A model generated the notes under the pieces. It was not told where the DNA came from. It searched no databases and worked only from the letters and a program-made list of their open reading frames with translations. 64,000 bases of DNA from Diplonema japonicum (lineage: Eukaryota; Euglenozoa; Diplonemea; Diplonemida; Diplonemidae): contig OZ025728.1 in assembly GCA_964019335.1 (NCBI GenBank), forward strand, positions 186,001 to 250,000, read 5' to 3'. A program made the translations under genes and the position numbers. Each line of letters starts with the position of its first letter. The first letter of the stretch is position 1. This document shows positions 18,790 through 29,584 of the stretch, piece after piece.

Positions 18790-18990
18790 GGTCATTGGTG
18801 CCCTTCAGCAGGACTGTGTTTACCGCGGTGGGCGACCGTCCACGGTGATGAGGGCCCCATGGAGGGGAGAACGGCCCACTGTATAGGCAAGATGGCAGGA
18901 CCGTCGTGCTGACCAAGTGTGCTTTGGTTGGGGCAAAAAAAAAAAAACTCAAAGTGCAGGACAAACCCCCTCATGGAGGGCCGCCCTTGA
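18790..18990 (-). mobile_element. non-LTR RT C-terminal fragment
   Basis: The minus strand reads KAHLVSTTVLPSCLYSGPF, then WGPHHRGR.PTAVNTVLLKG, matching the RT fragment at 63660-63890 but lacking about 20 codons between. A poly-A-linked block ctcaaagtgcaggacaaacc at 18951 is the same as at 62325. The region 18990-19295 shows nothing recognisable. Confidence 0.7.
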
Positions 18991-19301
18991 AAAAAAAAAA
19001 CTTGATGCTTTAAAGGAAGCCGGTGGGGGCACCCTGCACAAGCACCATTCACTTGATTACAGGGGGCGCTCCTCGGCCTAGCTGTAGCTTCTTCTGCGTT
19101 CCGCGTCGAGTCTTTAATGCGTGCGGTGTGCAGCTCAACCCCAGCCGGGTAACCAAGATGGTAACCAAGGCGCCGATTCTGAGCCCGTGTAGTTTGCTGC
19201 CTGTTCGTCATCCAGAGCATCTGCTTCTCCCACTCGGGCGCTACCGGTGATGACCGACGAGGAGGTCAACAGCGAACAACACATCTGATGTACTTCTCTG
19301 A

Positions 19302-19461
19302 ATTTTTTTTTTTTTTAAATTCCACTTCCTTTTCGACTTGCTAAGGCCGTACCCACTAGGTGGGTTGGAAGTGTCTCGAGACGCTCACCCGGTTGCCCGG
19401 GTACTCATGACCGTACTGGTGTTCTCATTCCACAAGCTTTGCTGGTTGTTTGGCACTTTAC

Positions 19462-19496
<35 letters not shown>

Positions 19497-20030
19497 GCTA
19501 CTGTGGGTGCCGGACCTCAGTATCCTTTTTTTTTTTTTTTTTATTATCACGTTATAGGGGTGGGGTAAAACTTGTTCAGGGGGGCTTTTTTATTTTCACT
19601 GCTGCGTCTGTCTCGTCGGCTGCTGTGGTGGGGGGTTGGTAGTGCTCTCTGTTTCTGCGAGAAACAGGATTGGGGATCAGGGATGGGATCTCGGGATTCT
19701 GAATGAATCTTTAGTGCCTCAGCCGCCTTCTGATTGGCTTGCTACTTCGGCAGGTTAGTTGGTTGTTGTGGAGTTGTTGCGGAGGGGGGCAGGTCCCCGG
19801 TGTCTTCGAGGTATTGGATTGCTTTTCGTGGGTTCTCCGCAAGGATGTGTCTCAGCGTCAGGGTGTCGAAGTGTTTGTCCCTGCTTGCTTTGGATGACGG
19901 ACAGTCTAGGAAGAGATGTTGGAGGGTTCGCTTCGTGTTGGGGCCGCACTTCACGCAAATTCGCTGCTCGGCGTAACCCACCTTTAGCAGGTCATGGTGC
20001 CCGGTCTTTAGCTGGTTGATCAGCACTTCC
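19302..20030 (-). mobile_element. non-LTR retrotransposon, truncated copy 3
   Basis: A poly-A tail (plus-strand poly-T at 19302-19316), the full 3' UTR with two internal poly-T tracts (about 31 and 17 bases), and the last 94 codons (19742-20026; CVKCG...HLFLDCP) are present. The copy is truncated at about 20030. An undamaged acccactaggtggg site at 19350 is the reference for the solo insertion at 16931. Confidence 0.8.
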
Positions 20031-20053
20031 TCAAATGAAAAAAAAAAATAGTG

Positions 20054-20340
20054 GGTAGGAAGTGTCTCGAGGCGCTCACCCGGTTGCCCGGGTACTCATG
20101 ACCGTACTGGTGTTCTCATTCCACAAGCTTTGCTGGTTGTTTGGCTGTTGGGGGGTTTTCTATCTTCTTCACACTGCTGCGTCTGTTCGGTCGGCTGCTG
20201 TGGTGGGGGGTTGCATCTCTGTTTCGGCGAGAAACAGGATCGTCTTCCAGGAGGTGCTTCCACTAGGATGTGCTTCCACTAGGAGGTGCTTCCACTTCCA
20301 CTAGGAGGTGCTTCCACTAGGATGTGCTTCAGTACTTATA
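20054..20340 (-). mobile_element. non-LTR 3' UTR fragment plus small minisatellite
   Basis: 20054-20240 repeats the non-LTR 3' UTR with deletions (gtactcatgaccgtactgg, gcgagaaacaggat). It passes into a tandem array of ggtgcttccactaggatg-type units (20246-20330). The following 20340-20665 has no recognised gene. Confidence 0.6.
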
Positions 20341-20698
20341 TCCATCTGAAACTTCATAACTTCAACCCTAAAGGGGGTACCGGGACACCGGGTGCCACCC
20401 AAAAACGGGTGTTTTTTTGGCCATTTGTTGTCTTATTAAAATCAACATGCCAGCACATAACGAACGTATTGGGGGCAGCCCAGGGCAGGGGTCGACACCT
20501 GCAGGGGAAACACCGAAGGCTGTTGTAAGAAAGCTCCTCTCTGCATATGAAGACAAAGGATACCACTTATTACATTACAATTGGTATAGCAGTGTTCAGC
20601 TCTTTTCCGCGAGATGAGAGAAGTGGGAATACACTGCTGTGGAACGGTCCGAAAAAACCGGAGGGATCCGCCCGACGTGAGCCATGGAAGCAGGTAGC

Positions 20699-20762
20699 TG
20701 AAATGATTTTAAGTTAAAATAGAGAAGCGAAAAAATAGATAAAAAGGGGTGGAAAAGAATAA
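20699..20762 (-). mobile_element. solo B-family 3' tail insertion (64 bp) with 33-bp TSD
   Basis: Tgaaatgattttaagttaaa ... gaataa is the B2-subfamily terminus. The 33-base target is duplicated exactly at 20666-20698 and 20763-20795 (it starts atccgcccgacgtgagccat). This is the clearest proof that tiny 3'-end fragments are real insertion products. Confidence 0.9.
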
Positions 20763-21143
20763 ATCCGCCCGACGTGAGCCATGGAAGCAGGTAGCATGAC
20801 ATATCAGAACAAGTCTGGTCTGGTCTACCTTGCTTGGTCGGACAGACGAGACCTGCGCCTTTTATCTACTTTACCTGTACGAAGCAACAGTTTCAAGAAC
20901 ACGTTTCGATAATCCCTCGGGCGAAAGGTCACATACGAACGCTTATTCATTTTGTCAGTTTCGTCGGCGGATTAGTCGGCTCTGTGGTGGGGCGTCTGGT
21001 TGCTTCTTCCCGTGAATTCTGTGCACAATTTCTTCTTTTTCTTTCTACAAAGTAAAGAATTCATACAATCACCTCCGCCACGCCTGCCCCGGTATCGGTA
21101 GCCATTGGTTCACCTCCCTGTACCTCCTCCTGAATAGGTGTGC

Positions 21144-24100
21144 TCATTTTTTGATCGCAAAGCATACATGACATGGTGCTGCGACCTTCACGATTTTGTT
21201 ATCAGTGAGCCGCTTGTTCACGTACCACTCACCTGTGGACCCTGCTGGTCTGTAGCCGTACTGAGCATTGATGCTACGCTTCCAGCCCCAGTAGTACACG
21301 TTCCCGCCAACCAGGGCAACAAGGCTGTCGCCGATTAACTGAACTGTGTCTATAAAGTCTGCCTTCAAAAGAACTTTCTTCACGTCACCTGTCTTCACCA
21401 CGAGTGCCTGCTGCTGCTGCTGTGGCCTCTCTACCCATGCCTCGTGTGAGCCCCTACGTATGGTGACAACATCAGCTGCACGGGGCTTATTGGTGTCCTC
21501 GTACACCAGCTGATCGCAGGTCTGGGTTCTCGTGTCCAACAACTCAATCGTCTCATGGCCTAGATCTTCTTCTTCTTTTTGGCCGTCAGGACTCACTCTG
21601 AACACTTGGTTGCAGTCCCACTTCATCTCGGCGGGGGGGAGCTCTTCCGTAGGTTTCGGAGGTTCCGCGTCCACCAACGCAATCATCTCAGGGCCTACAT
21701 CTACTGTTCTCTTCCATTTTCCTCCTTCTTCTTTTTCCTTGCCCTCAGACCTCACCTTGAACACTTGTTGACGGAAGTCCCATTTGATCTCAGCCGAGTT
21801 CATGACCACTGGTTCCTTAAGACGCCTCACAGTGTTCCTCGCCCTGCAGTACGTGACAACATCTATCTTGGTGTCCCCACACCGCACCAACATCCCCACC
21901 TTGCCGTTACTCGAGACAGCTATCTCACACACAGGGCCACCCAGGACTAATTCTCTCTTTGGGGGCTCCATTGCCACCAACAAGTCACCCTCAAGGTGGT
22001 AGTACGCATGTACCGCAGAAGCGTAAACATTGAGAAGCTTCAACCTCTCTCCCTCCATTTCGTCAAAAAAGCTCGTTGTGCACAGACGCACTGCCTTGTC
22101 TTCCTTCAGTATCCAGTTGCTGCCGTCTTTGTCCCCTCCCGGCACGAGCAGCATGTCGCCACACACCACGTGTCGCAGTGGTCCTTCCTCGCTTGCGGGG
22201 ATCGTGAAACGATACTTTTCTTCAAGAACGATGTACGGTAAAGTTGCACTACGCACTTCACTGTACACAACGCATTCCCACGACAGTCGATCTGCACTCC
22301 TGTTCAAAGCAAAGTACCTGTCCACCCCAACTGGTGTGAGCCCCTCCACAACTGGTGCTAACTCCATGCCCGTACCCTTCAAACTCGTCACCCTTTCATT
22401 ATTCACCAACACACGTATATTGTCAGTGCCAGTGTGAGTGCCAGTGTCCAGGCAGCAGAGCAGCCATTCACATAAAACTTCTTCCTTGTTGTACTCTAAG
22501 CTACGCTCCTTCTCCCCTTCCTCTCCATCTTTTGGTACTTCCTCCCCTTCCTGAGCCCCTGTCGTGCTTCCCCCTTCACCTCGATTCACACACCACACTT
22601 TACTGTCGTCTGCAATGAACATAAGCCTCATCTGCGAGCTCACCACCTTCACAGAAACCTCTTTCTCTTGTTGACACTCAGCGATCGCCACAGCTCCGTC
22701 CATTTCGTAAGCAACGACAAGAACACAGTGTTCCCCCCTTTGCACTATCTTGCTCAGGATCTTCATTGTCTTCAGGTTCATAATCGTTTCCGGCAGTTGT
22801 ACTTCCTTCCCACCGAACACCACCTTGTCCGCATACACCTCTGCAACAATATCCTTGCCGTTGTCATCAGTGAAGGCCGCAAATGAAAGGAGGCCCTCCT
22901 TCAGGGAACTTTTGATACTTTCCTTGTCGTCATGCAGGTAGGTCCGAATGACGTTTGTTCCCTTCATCTCCACATCAGTAATGACTGTCCTGTCAAAGGT
23001 GCTGTCCTCAAGGTACGCCCCCGCTATTTGGATCCCTCTGAAGTCCATCCCAGCAAAGCTGTCGTTCGCAGCCGACAAGATCGTGATCGCCAGGGCAGCA
23101 GGAGCACTGCACCACTGCAGCTTCGACAGCTCCACCAGCGAGAGCAGTGTGTCCCTGAACCAGATCAGCTGCCTCTTCTCAGAGTCCTTATCATACTTCT
23201 TCAACACCATCTTCGCCAAGTAGCGCCTCAGCACACCAGGGTAGTTCATCACATCTTCCATCAGCACGTCCCATGTTGCCTCCCTCGCGCACGCCGCCTT
23301 GCACGCCATCACCAGGTACTTGGAGGCCTCCTTCTTGGTGAGGTCAGGCTTTGCCTCTCTGACCTTCATCACCATCAGGTCTTTCTGCTTCCTGAAGTGT
23401 GCCCATCTGCACTCGTCCTGGTCGGCTGTGTCATGGTTGGGGTCGTAGGTGTGTGAAAAGACACTCACAAAGAACTTCGTACAGACACGGTTCAGAGGGA
23501 ACCTCATCAGCTTGTCGTGGACAGCAATGGCGGTGAAGAGCTCCTGCAGCCACTTGGAGGTGAAGCTGTACACCCTCTCCTGGTTCTTACTGTTTTGGTC
23601 CACTGAGACTCTCACCGGAGAGGCTGCAAACAGGTCCCGCACCAGCTGCCGGTCCGGCTTGTCGACATCGTGCCCTGTGTGCTGTGCCCTCAGAAAGCCA
23701 CGACACCTGTCCTCATAAGGTGCCTGCCTCGCGTGGTCCCGTGTCATGTCAAGTGCGAGGCGCGAGTTGTAGTCCACCAGAAGCTTCACGAGTTCCTTGT
23801 CGGTGATGGAAGGGTGCTTTGTACTCAGTGACCTCAACGGCAGCCGGAGGTACTCCTCAAGGCAGGTCCTCAAGAAGGCCATGTTCATCTCTCTGTTTAA
23901 ATGGTAGACAGACCGCGCATCCAGTTCATCTACCACATTCATGTGATAATACAGCTCATGAAGGAGAGCAAACTCCTTGTTGCTTTCAACCTCTTTCATA
24001 ATATGCATCACCAGCCCACACATCACATCCTCGTGTGTTGCCTCTTCTCTGCTTTCTGGTACCATCTTCTTCAACATTGTTTTCATCAGAAGCTTAGCTA

Positions 24101-27100
24101 CGTCAGAACTGGGGTTGGTTGTGAGTATAGTTGAAAAAGGACGCTCTTCCCATTCTTCTTCGTCAATCTTGCAATCATACAACCCCCATTTTTCACTGCA
24201 AATGGTACGAATGAAGGCACGAAGCATGCGGAGTGTCATGTGCTGTTCTTCATTCACTCCAATGAATGTAGAGAACTTTCCGTAATGAAGAGCGCACTTC
24301 AGCACTGCCCCGATGGAAGCCTCCTCTGTGCCGATCATTATCTCGATGTCCTTGTCCTCCATTTTCTTCATTCTGTACACTTCACAGGTTTCCTTTGAAT
24401 TTCCCTTAACGTGATCCATGCGCACACTCGAGTTGCATCCGAACAGCTCGTCCGCAGTGTACTCCAGGATGGCTGTGTCTGCTTCCACCAAGATGATGGG
24501 GTCACCCCACTCACCCAGCCTGTTCTTCTCTCTCATGGAATCCAAAAGGAACTTCTTGTCGAGGAACGAGTACCCCACAAGTATCAGTGCCAGGCGTGCC
24601 TCCTGTGCCCTCGTCTTCTCCTGAAGCCGTTGCACATTCCTCTTCGTGAACCCATGCTGCCCCAGGGCCTCTTCCACAAGGCTTGTCGTCGGATTCTTCA
24701 TCTTTGGCAGGAACACGTGAACAGGGAGAAGGCTTTTAGTACTTCCTGCGGTAAAGTAGGCGCCCCATAGCTCCTTCTCCACCAGTGACAGGAACTCCGC
24801 ACCCCAATAGCTGCCGTTGAACACAATGCTCTTCCCGGCAGGGCGGGCCTTCAACAAGTGGGCCGCAAATTCCGGGGGGTTGAAATCTTCAAGGTTGTCG
24901 TCGCTATTTTCGGGGCCATCCTTCTCAACCCGCATGAACGAGTACCTCCCACACCCATGGAGGTCGCTGCTGCAAGACGTGCGAGCCTTGTGAAGGAGGT
25001 CGATGTTGTCCTCCAGTTTCCTGTGAAGCTGGAGGTAGTTGTGGATGTCACTCACCTCAATCTTCATGTCCTGCAGCTGCTTGTCGATCCCTGTCACCCT
25101 GTCGAAGATGCTTGTCGTGAGCAGCAGGGTCGTCCCCGCTATCGCGTTCATCCCCTCAAGGTTCCTTGCGTACACCTTCACAGCCTTCTGCGCCGCTTCC
25201 AACATCCCGTCAACGTGCTGCACAGCTTCCTCATTGACAACCACCCTGCGTAGCTCCAGAAGCCTCTCCACCTCCCCAAGCAGCCCCTCCACATCCTTCT
25301 TGTAACTTTTCGCCTCTGTCTGTAGTGTCATCCTCAGGTAGTGCTGTGCCTTCTTGAACACCTGTCCTTGCTTCTCCAATTGCTCCCGCTCCCCGTCGCT
25401 CCTCATTGTGTTCAGGACTTCGCTGTTCATCGTCTTCGACATCCTGTCGTCCAGCAGCACCCTGCTCTCCATCACTTCGAGGCAGGCAAGAACTGCCCTG
25501 TGCCGTACCATCGTCCCCTCGTCCCTTCCAGAAAGAGTCGTCAGTTTCTCTTTCACTTCAGTGCCGAGGCCATTCACCTCGCTGATCTCCACATCGCCAA
25601 TCATCTTCCCTAGCTTAAATTTAGGATCAGCCTCTTCATCTTCGTCTTTCGTGTCCTTGGTTCCAACTTGTTTCTTTTCGTTGGTAGCCTGTTCCTCTTC
25701 GTCTTTTCCAGAAAGAGCCGCCACCGCATCAGCCACTCCAGTGCCGATTTCCTTCAAGTCATTGATCGTCTTTATGTCAAACATCTTCCCCAACTCTGTT
25801 ATCACTTCATCTTTCAAGATCGTTTTGGCTTGTTCCTGAACACCACCCAGAAGCACAGTCGCTTGTCGAAGACACTTCATCAGCATACTTGGCAGCTGGC
25901 GTTCGTGTTTCAGAAGATCTATCAAGCACTGCACCATGCAGTCTTTCGCTTCCCAAGAGAACTGTATGATTCCCTTGTCTTCTCCCAACACAGGAAACCT
26001 GTGGTACAGGGTACCCGTTTCGTGGATATGCTTCTCACCCCCCTCCTTGCTTTGCTCAGGGGACACGACACGAGAGAACACCAGGAGCTCGGCAAGGGTC
26101 CCTGCCCACAGCTGTGCAGGAAGAACTTTCCAGTTCTTCTTGTTCTGTGGGCATATATCCGAGTGCACGAGGTTAACGAAGTCACGTACTGCCTCCGTGG
26201 CATCATGAGGCCTCACCAGAAGCAGGTGCTTCAGGTGCTGAGATTGAGTGTTGAACGTTGCTGCGATCTGAAGTTCATCACTTGTGGACAACAAGGTGTC
26301 CTTCATTCTGGAGGATAAGGACACAGCCCCATGCCAGGCGGCTGTTAATACCTTCAAATCGAACTGCATTGTCTTGATAGCTATGGCACCACGTGCCACG
26401 GAACCAACATCACCCCAAATAGTAGTCTTTGAGAGAGTGCCGCCCCCTTTGGTGATGACCTCGTGGTCCGCTGCTGATGCCGGGTGCATGAACGCTTTGT
26501 TCTGTCCGTTGCTCAAACTTGTGACGAGTGTCTGGAATTCCAGCAGTTGATCCGAAGCAGTGCCGTCATTGTCGAAGGTCACGAGCTGCAACACCAAGGT
26601 GGCCACCACACGGTACAGGTGTATGTTGTTCAAGGTTACAAGGTGCTCAGTGTCGCCCGCCTCGCTATGTGCGCTGTCCTCCAGCGACTGCTGCAGCACC
26701 TTCAGCAGCTCACACACAGCGGCTAGCATACGCTCTGCAGGCTCGCTAGTGTCCTGAACCTCAACCAGTGACCCGAGTTTTGTTTCGTTCAGCTTGAACC
26801 ACTTCACAAAGGTTTGCAACTCCGCAAGTCTCTCCTTTGCCTTTGTGCACTGTGCCGCAGCTTTCGAGCCTTTTTCCAACTTCATGAAAAACGACATGAT
26901 GTCCTCTGTGAAGTCTTGTGTTCCGTTAAGCATCCTTCCCACGAATGGGGCCGCCGCCGTGGGTCTTGGCCGTGACATTGCTTCAGCAAGCACAGATAAG
27001 CTGCCTTCATACCTCTCGACAATTGAATGCAATATTCCCAACTGGTCTGGGTGTTTCTTCACCTCATTCCGCAAGTACACATTGTCGACCTTGAAATTGA

Positions 27101-28382
27101 TATATTCTGCTTTGAGCGTGATGTTCAAATAGTACTTCGTGTGCTCGAAGGTCTCCATCAGCTCAACAAGTGACTGTGCCTCCCCGTCGCTTCTCACTGT
27201 GTCCAGAACTTCACAGGCAATCCTTTCTGACAGCCCACTGCCCAGAAGCCCGCTCTCGATCACTTCATAACTGGAAAAGACCGCCTTGTGCCGTACAACT
27301 TGAGCCTTCTCATCGCCAACAGTCTCCAGCAATGCACACACAGCCTTCCTCACGTCGTTGGCTGCTGTCTCCCCTTTCTTGAGAATCTCTGTCAGTGCAC
27401 CAGGTGTCAGCCTTCCATGCCTCAGAAGATCCACCAAGCAGCCAACCACCACTTCCTTAACATTCACAGGAAACTGTATGGCCCCTCGTTCCCCGAGCAT
27501 TGGAATCCTTTGGTACAGAACACAGTTGTTGTGGAGAACAAGGCGACATTCTCCCTCTTTGTTGGTTGCCTTCGAGGACACGACACGAGAGAATGTCAAC
27601 AGCTCAGAAAGGGTCCCCACCCACAGCGACACAGGGTGAACCTTCCAGTCAGTGTTTTCCCCAAAGGGGCACACCACATCATGGATCTCTCTGACCAGTC
27701 GTTGGAGACGTGCCGCATCTCGCTCGCTCCCCGCATGGCCGTGAGACATGAAGCCCGCCATAAGCAGGTACTTCAGACGCTGAACAAGAACGCTGTGGGT
27801 TGCAGCACTGCGCTGTGCTTCCGCCACCCCAGTCCCAGTGAACAAGCCTTCAACAGAGGGCCACGTTGTCATGAGAGCTGTCATGTCCTTCACCACAGAA
27901 GCAAGGTCGCTAAGGGGACTCTCCCCGAGGACATCTCCTATAGTCTCGAACGCCACCAACTCAGGGTGCTTCTCGTGCTGCTTCTCATCTTTCAGCCTTT
28001 TAACAAGTGCCCGGAAGCCAACCAGCTGATCAGCAGGAATACAGCTCTTGTCGTGTATGACGAGCTGTCCCACCAAAGAGGCCACCACACGATACAGGTG
28101 TATGTTGTTCATGGTAATGTGCGTCGAGCCACCTCCTCTTTGTAGCAGCACCTTCAGCAGCTCACACACAGAGGCCAGTATTGCCTCCAGCAAGGGGGCC
28201 CACTGGTCGGGCTGTTGGTTCATGTCGAACAGTGCCGAGAGCCTCACCTCGTTCAGTTTGAACCATTCAATGAATTCTCCTGTTTCTGCACCTCGCTTCA
28301 TGCGCTTCGTCCAGTCACCCAGCTCCCTGAGGAAGGCCTGCACGTCATGTGCCCTGACCCGCCTGAAGAACACGAGGTCCAT
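21144..28382 (-). CDS. giant NACHT/STAND-like protein, paralogue 1
   Basis: This is a 2412-residue single-exon ORF. Residues of about 8-480 and 490-1010 are two copies of one module (EWFKLNEVRLSAL and KWFKLNETKLGSL; NNIHLYRVVASLV and NNIHLYRVVATLV; LWVGTLSELLTFSRVVS and LWAGTLAELLVFSRVVS). A coiled-coil stretch follows (about 1000-1110). Near 1194-1270 lies a NACHT-like core: FNGSYWGAEF...EKELW sits where the P-loop should be, then VHVFLPKMKNPTTSLVEEAL and LALILVGYSFLDKK. The GK[ST] and the Walker B Asp are absent, so ATP binding is doubtful. YSFTSKWLQELF (about 1604) matches the post-NACHT hydrophobic region. Pentapeptide repeats (FAGMDFRGIQIAGAYLEDSTF, about 1785) and beta-propeller-like repeats follow, with a last RCC1-like blade (VYYWGWKRS). 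The C terminus is shortened by a frameshift relative to paralogue 2. The role is possibly NLR-like sensing. Confidence 0.75.
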   Translation of the reverse strand: MDLVFFRRVRAHDVQAFLRELGDWTKRMKRGAETGEFIEWFKLNEVRLSALFDMNQQPDQWAPLLEAILASVCELLKVLLQRGGGSTHITMNNIHLYRVVASLVGQLVIHDKSCIPADQLVGFRALVKRLKDEKQHEKHPELVAFETIGDVLGESPLSDLASVVKDMTALMTTWPSVEGLFTGTGVAEAQRSAATHSVLVQRLKYLLMAGFMSHGHAGSERDAARLQRLVREIHDVVCPFGENTDWKVHPVSLWVGTLSELLTFSRVVSSKATNKEGECRLVLHNNCVLYQRIPMLGERGAIQFPVNVKEVVVGCLVDLLRHGRLTPGALTEILKKGETAANDVRKAVCALLETVGDEKAQVVRHKAVFSSYEVIESGLLGSGLSERIACEVLDTVRSDGEAQSLVELMETFEHTKYYLNITLKAEYINFKVDNVYLRNEVKKHPDQLGILHSIVERYEGSLSVLAEAMSRPRPTAAAPFVGRMLNGTQDFTEDIMSFFMKLEKGSKAAAQCTKAKERLAELQTFVKWFKLNETKLGSLVEVQDTSEPAERMLAAVCELLKVLQQSLEDSAHSEAGDTEHLVTLNNIHLYRVVATLVLQLVTFDNDGTASDQLLEFQTLVTSLSNGQNKAFMHPASAADHEVITKGGGTLSKTTIWGDVGSVARGAIAIKTMQFDLKVLTAAWHGAVSLSSRMKDTLLSTSDELQIAATFNTQSQHLKHLLLVRPHDATEAVRDFVNLVHSDICPQNKKNWKVLPAQLWAGTLAELLVFSRVVSPEQSKEGGEKHIHETGTLYHRFPVLGEDKGIIQFSWEAKDCMVQCLIDLLKHERQLPSMLMKCLRQATVLLGGVQEQAKTILKDEVITELGKMFDIKTINDLKEIGTGVADAVAALSGKDEEEQATNEKKQVGTKDTKDEDEEADPKFKLGKMIGDVEISEVNGLGTEVKEKLTTLSGRDEGTMVRHRAVLACLEVMESRVLLDDRMSKTMNSEVLNTMRSDGEREQLEKQGQVFKKAQHYLRMTLQTEAKSYKKDVEGLLGEVERLLELRRVVVNEEAVQHVDGMLEAAQKAVKVYARNLEGMNAIAGTTLLLTTSIFDRVTGIDKQLQDMKIEVSDIHNYLQLHRKLEDNIDLLHKARTSCSSDLHGCGRYSFMRVEKDGPENSDDNLEDFNPPEFAAHLLKARPAGKSIVFNGSYWGAEFLSLVEKELWGAYFTAGSTKSLLPVHVFLPKMKNPTTSLVEEALGQHGFTKRNVQRLQEKTRAQEARLALILVGYSFLDKKFLLDSMREKNRLGEWGDPIILVEADTAILEYTADELFGCNSSVRMDHVKGNSKETCEVYRMKKMEDKDIEIMIGTEEASIGAVLKCALHYGKFSTFIGVNEEQHMTLRMLRAFIRTICSEKWGLYDCKIDEEEWEERPFSTILTTNPSSDVAKLLMKTMLKKMVPESREEATHEDVMCGLVMHIMKEVESNKEFALLHELYYHMNVVDELDARSVYHLNREMNMAFLRTCLEEYLRLPLRSLSTKHPSITDKELVKLLVDYNSRLALDMTRDHARQAPYEDRCRGFLRAQHTGHDVDKPDRQLVRDLFAASPVRVSVDQNSKNQERVYSFTSKWLQELFTAIAVHDKLMRFPLNRVCTKFFVSVFSHTYDPNHDTADQDECRWAHFRKQKDLMVMKVREAKPDLTKKEASKYLVMACKAACAREATWDVLMEDVMNYPGVLRRYLAKMVLKKYDKDSEKRQLIWFRDTLLSLVELSKLQWCSAPAALAITILSAANDSFAGMDFRGIQIAGAYLEDSTFDRTVITDVEMKGTNVIRTYLHDDKESIKSSLKEGLLSFAAFTDDNGKDIVAEVYADKVVFGGKEVQLPETIMNLKTMKILSKIVQRGEHCVLVVAYEMDGAVAIAECQQEKEVSVKVVSSQMRLMFIADDSKVWCVNRGEGGSTTGAQEGEEVPKDGEEGEKERSLEYNKEEVLCEWLLCCLDTGTHTGTDNIRVLVNNERVTSLKGTGMELAPVVEGLTPVGVDRYFALNRSADRLSWECVVYSEVRSATLPYIVLEEKYRFTIPASEEGPLRHVVCGDMLLVPGGDKDGSNWILKEDKAVRLCTTSFFDEMEGERLKLLNVYASAVHAYYHLEGDLLVAMEPPKRELVLGGPVCEIAVSSNGKVGMLVRCGDTKIDVVTYCRARNTVRRLKEPVVMNSAEIKWDFRQQVFKVRSEGKEKEEGGKWKRTVDVGPEMIALVDAEPPKPTEELPPAEMKWDCNQVFRVSPDGQKEEEDLGHETIELLDTRTQTCDQLVYEDTNKPRAADVVTIRRGSHEAWVERPQQQQQALVVKTGDVKKVLLKADFIDTVQLIGDSLVALVGGNVYYWGWKRSINAQYGYRPAGSTGEWYVNKRLTDNKIVKVAAPCHVCFAIKK

Positions 28383-28528
28383 CTTGTCCTGTGTGGTTGA
28401 AGGAGAATAGGTTTATAAGAAGAGAAAAACACCGTTCACGGCAAGCAACTAACTTTTTATTTAATTTTCAAGGGCGGGAGTGAAAATATGATTTCATTTT
28501 ATATCACGCTCAACTTTGTATTCACTCT

Positions 28529-29129
28529 TGGTATGCGTTCTTTTTCTTTCAATCGATTGTTAGATGTACTTATAAAATATAGCGCGCATTCGACGGCACT
28601 GATCAAGCGACTGGCACCTTCCGAAGAAGGTCCGCCGGGTTGAGCAGAGGATGCCCCGGGGCGGCCGTTCCAGTCTGATCATGTCGCACTATAATATATT
28701 TCTCATCTTCTAGAAGAAAATGAGGTTTTTGCCCTCGTAGCTCGCCGGGCCAGCACTCTTACTTGCGTAAGGTCTTCGTGCTCTTTGGGGGGTGGCGCTG
28801 CCTGATGTTGTGCCATTGCAGCGTCGAGAAGAACAGCCAGTCAGTCGCCATGGAGTAGTGATCCTTTAAGGCTCTCCTATCTCCATGCCGCGTGTACTGA
28901 TGTCATCTATCGACGTCCCTCTTCGCCTTCCAGCCTTCCGAGTCAAGCTTGGACAAACCGCATGTGATCCCCGAGCTCCTCCGCGGTTTTAGGCTCCTCG
29001 CCGAGTACGTGCCTGCATACTCGTATCATGGCTTCTGGAGTCCACTTGCCCGACCGTCGGTTCGCCCTCAGGAAGTCCAGACTTCTTCTTTGCAGGCTCC
29101 ACCTGCCCGTCGCACCACTGCCCGCGCTA
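28529..29129 (-). mobile_element. Penelope-like A-family 3' fragment with 10-bp TSD
   Basis: Tattcactct is duplicated at 28519-28528 and 29130-29139. The insert carries the A terminus (ttggtatgcgttctttttc), a partly deleted structured motif, the hairpin with gcgtaagg, and remnants of the last codons. It is 5'-truncated, about 600 bp. The flank 29140-29535 holds no recognised gene. Confidence 0.85.
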
Positions 29130-29535
29130 TATTCACTCTCAGTATATAGAGAAATAAGGCCCAGGAGTGATATAATGTTACATTATGTCACTCCTGCACC
29201 TGTTTTAACCAAACTCCCTAGAAACACATAAAACGATGGGAAGAAAGCCTAAGGCGATGACATGCCAAAACCCGAACTGAGAAGAAGTCGATCCAGGGTG
29301 TTAGTTCCCAGACGCTCAAGAGGACGTTCAATTGGGTATCAGATAAGATGACAAACGAGTACGTGAAACAGAGCGTGGCAACTCACGAACACGTCTTGAA
29401 GATGCTAGTCAGTTCGCTCAACCCATTCCAGAAGCAATTCACTCACAGGTTTTGGCATGTTGGAAATTTTTGCCTAAAAGTCTTGGCCCTATTTGGCATG
29501 TTGGATTTTGCGGAACGTCCACATATTTCTGCTTT

Positions 29536-29583
29536 TTTTTTTTAAAAATCAGACATATTCCCTTCGTCTGTTGAGAGGCGTGC
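29536..29583 (-). repeat. repeat R fragment
   Basis: Poly-T then aaatcagacatattcccttc and ctgttgagaggc, a shortened form of the repeat at 3604-3681 and 52313-52406. Confidence 0.55.
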
Positions 29584-29584
29584 T

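Noticed and set aside
21532-28410. Many plus-strand ORFs within the giant gene
   Set aside because: They lie antisense to the 2412-codon frame, lack known domains and change with every indel between the paralogues.
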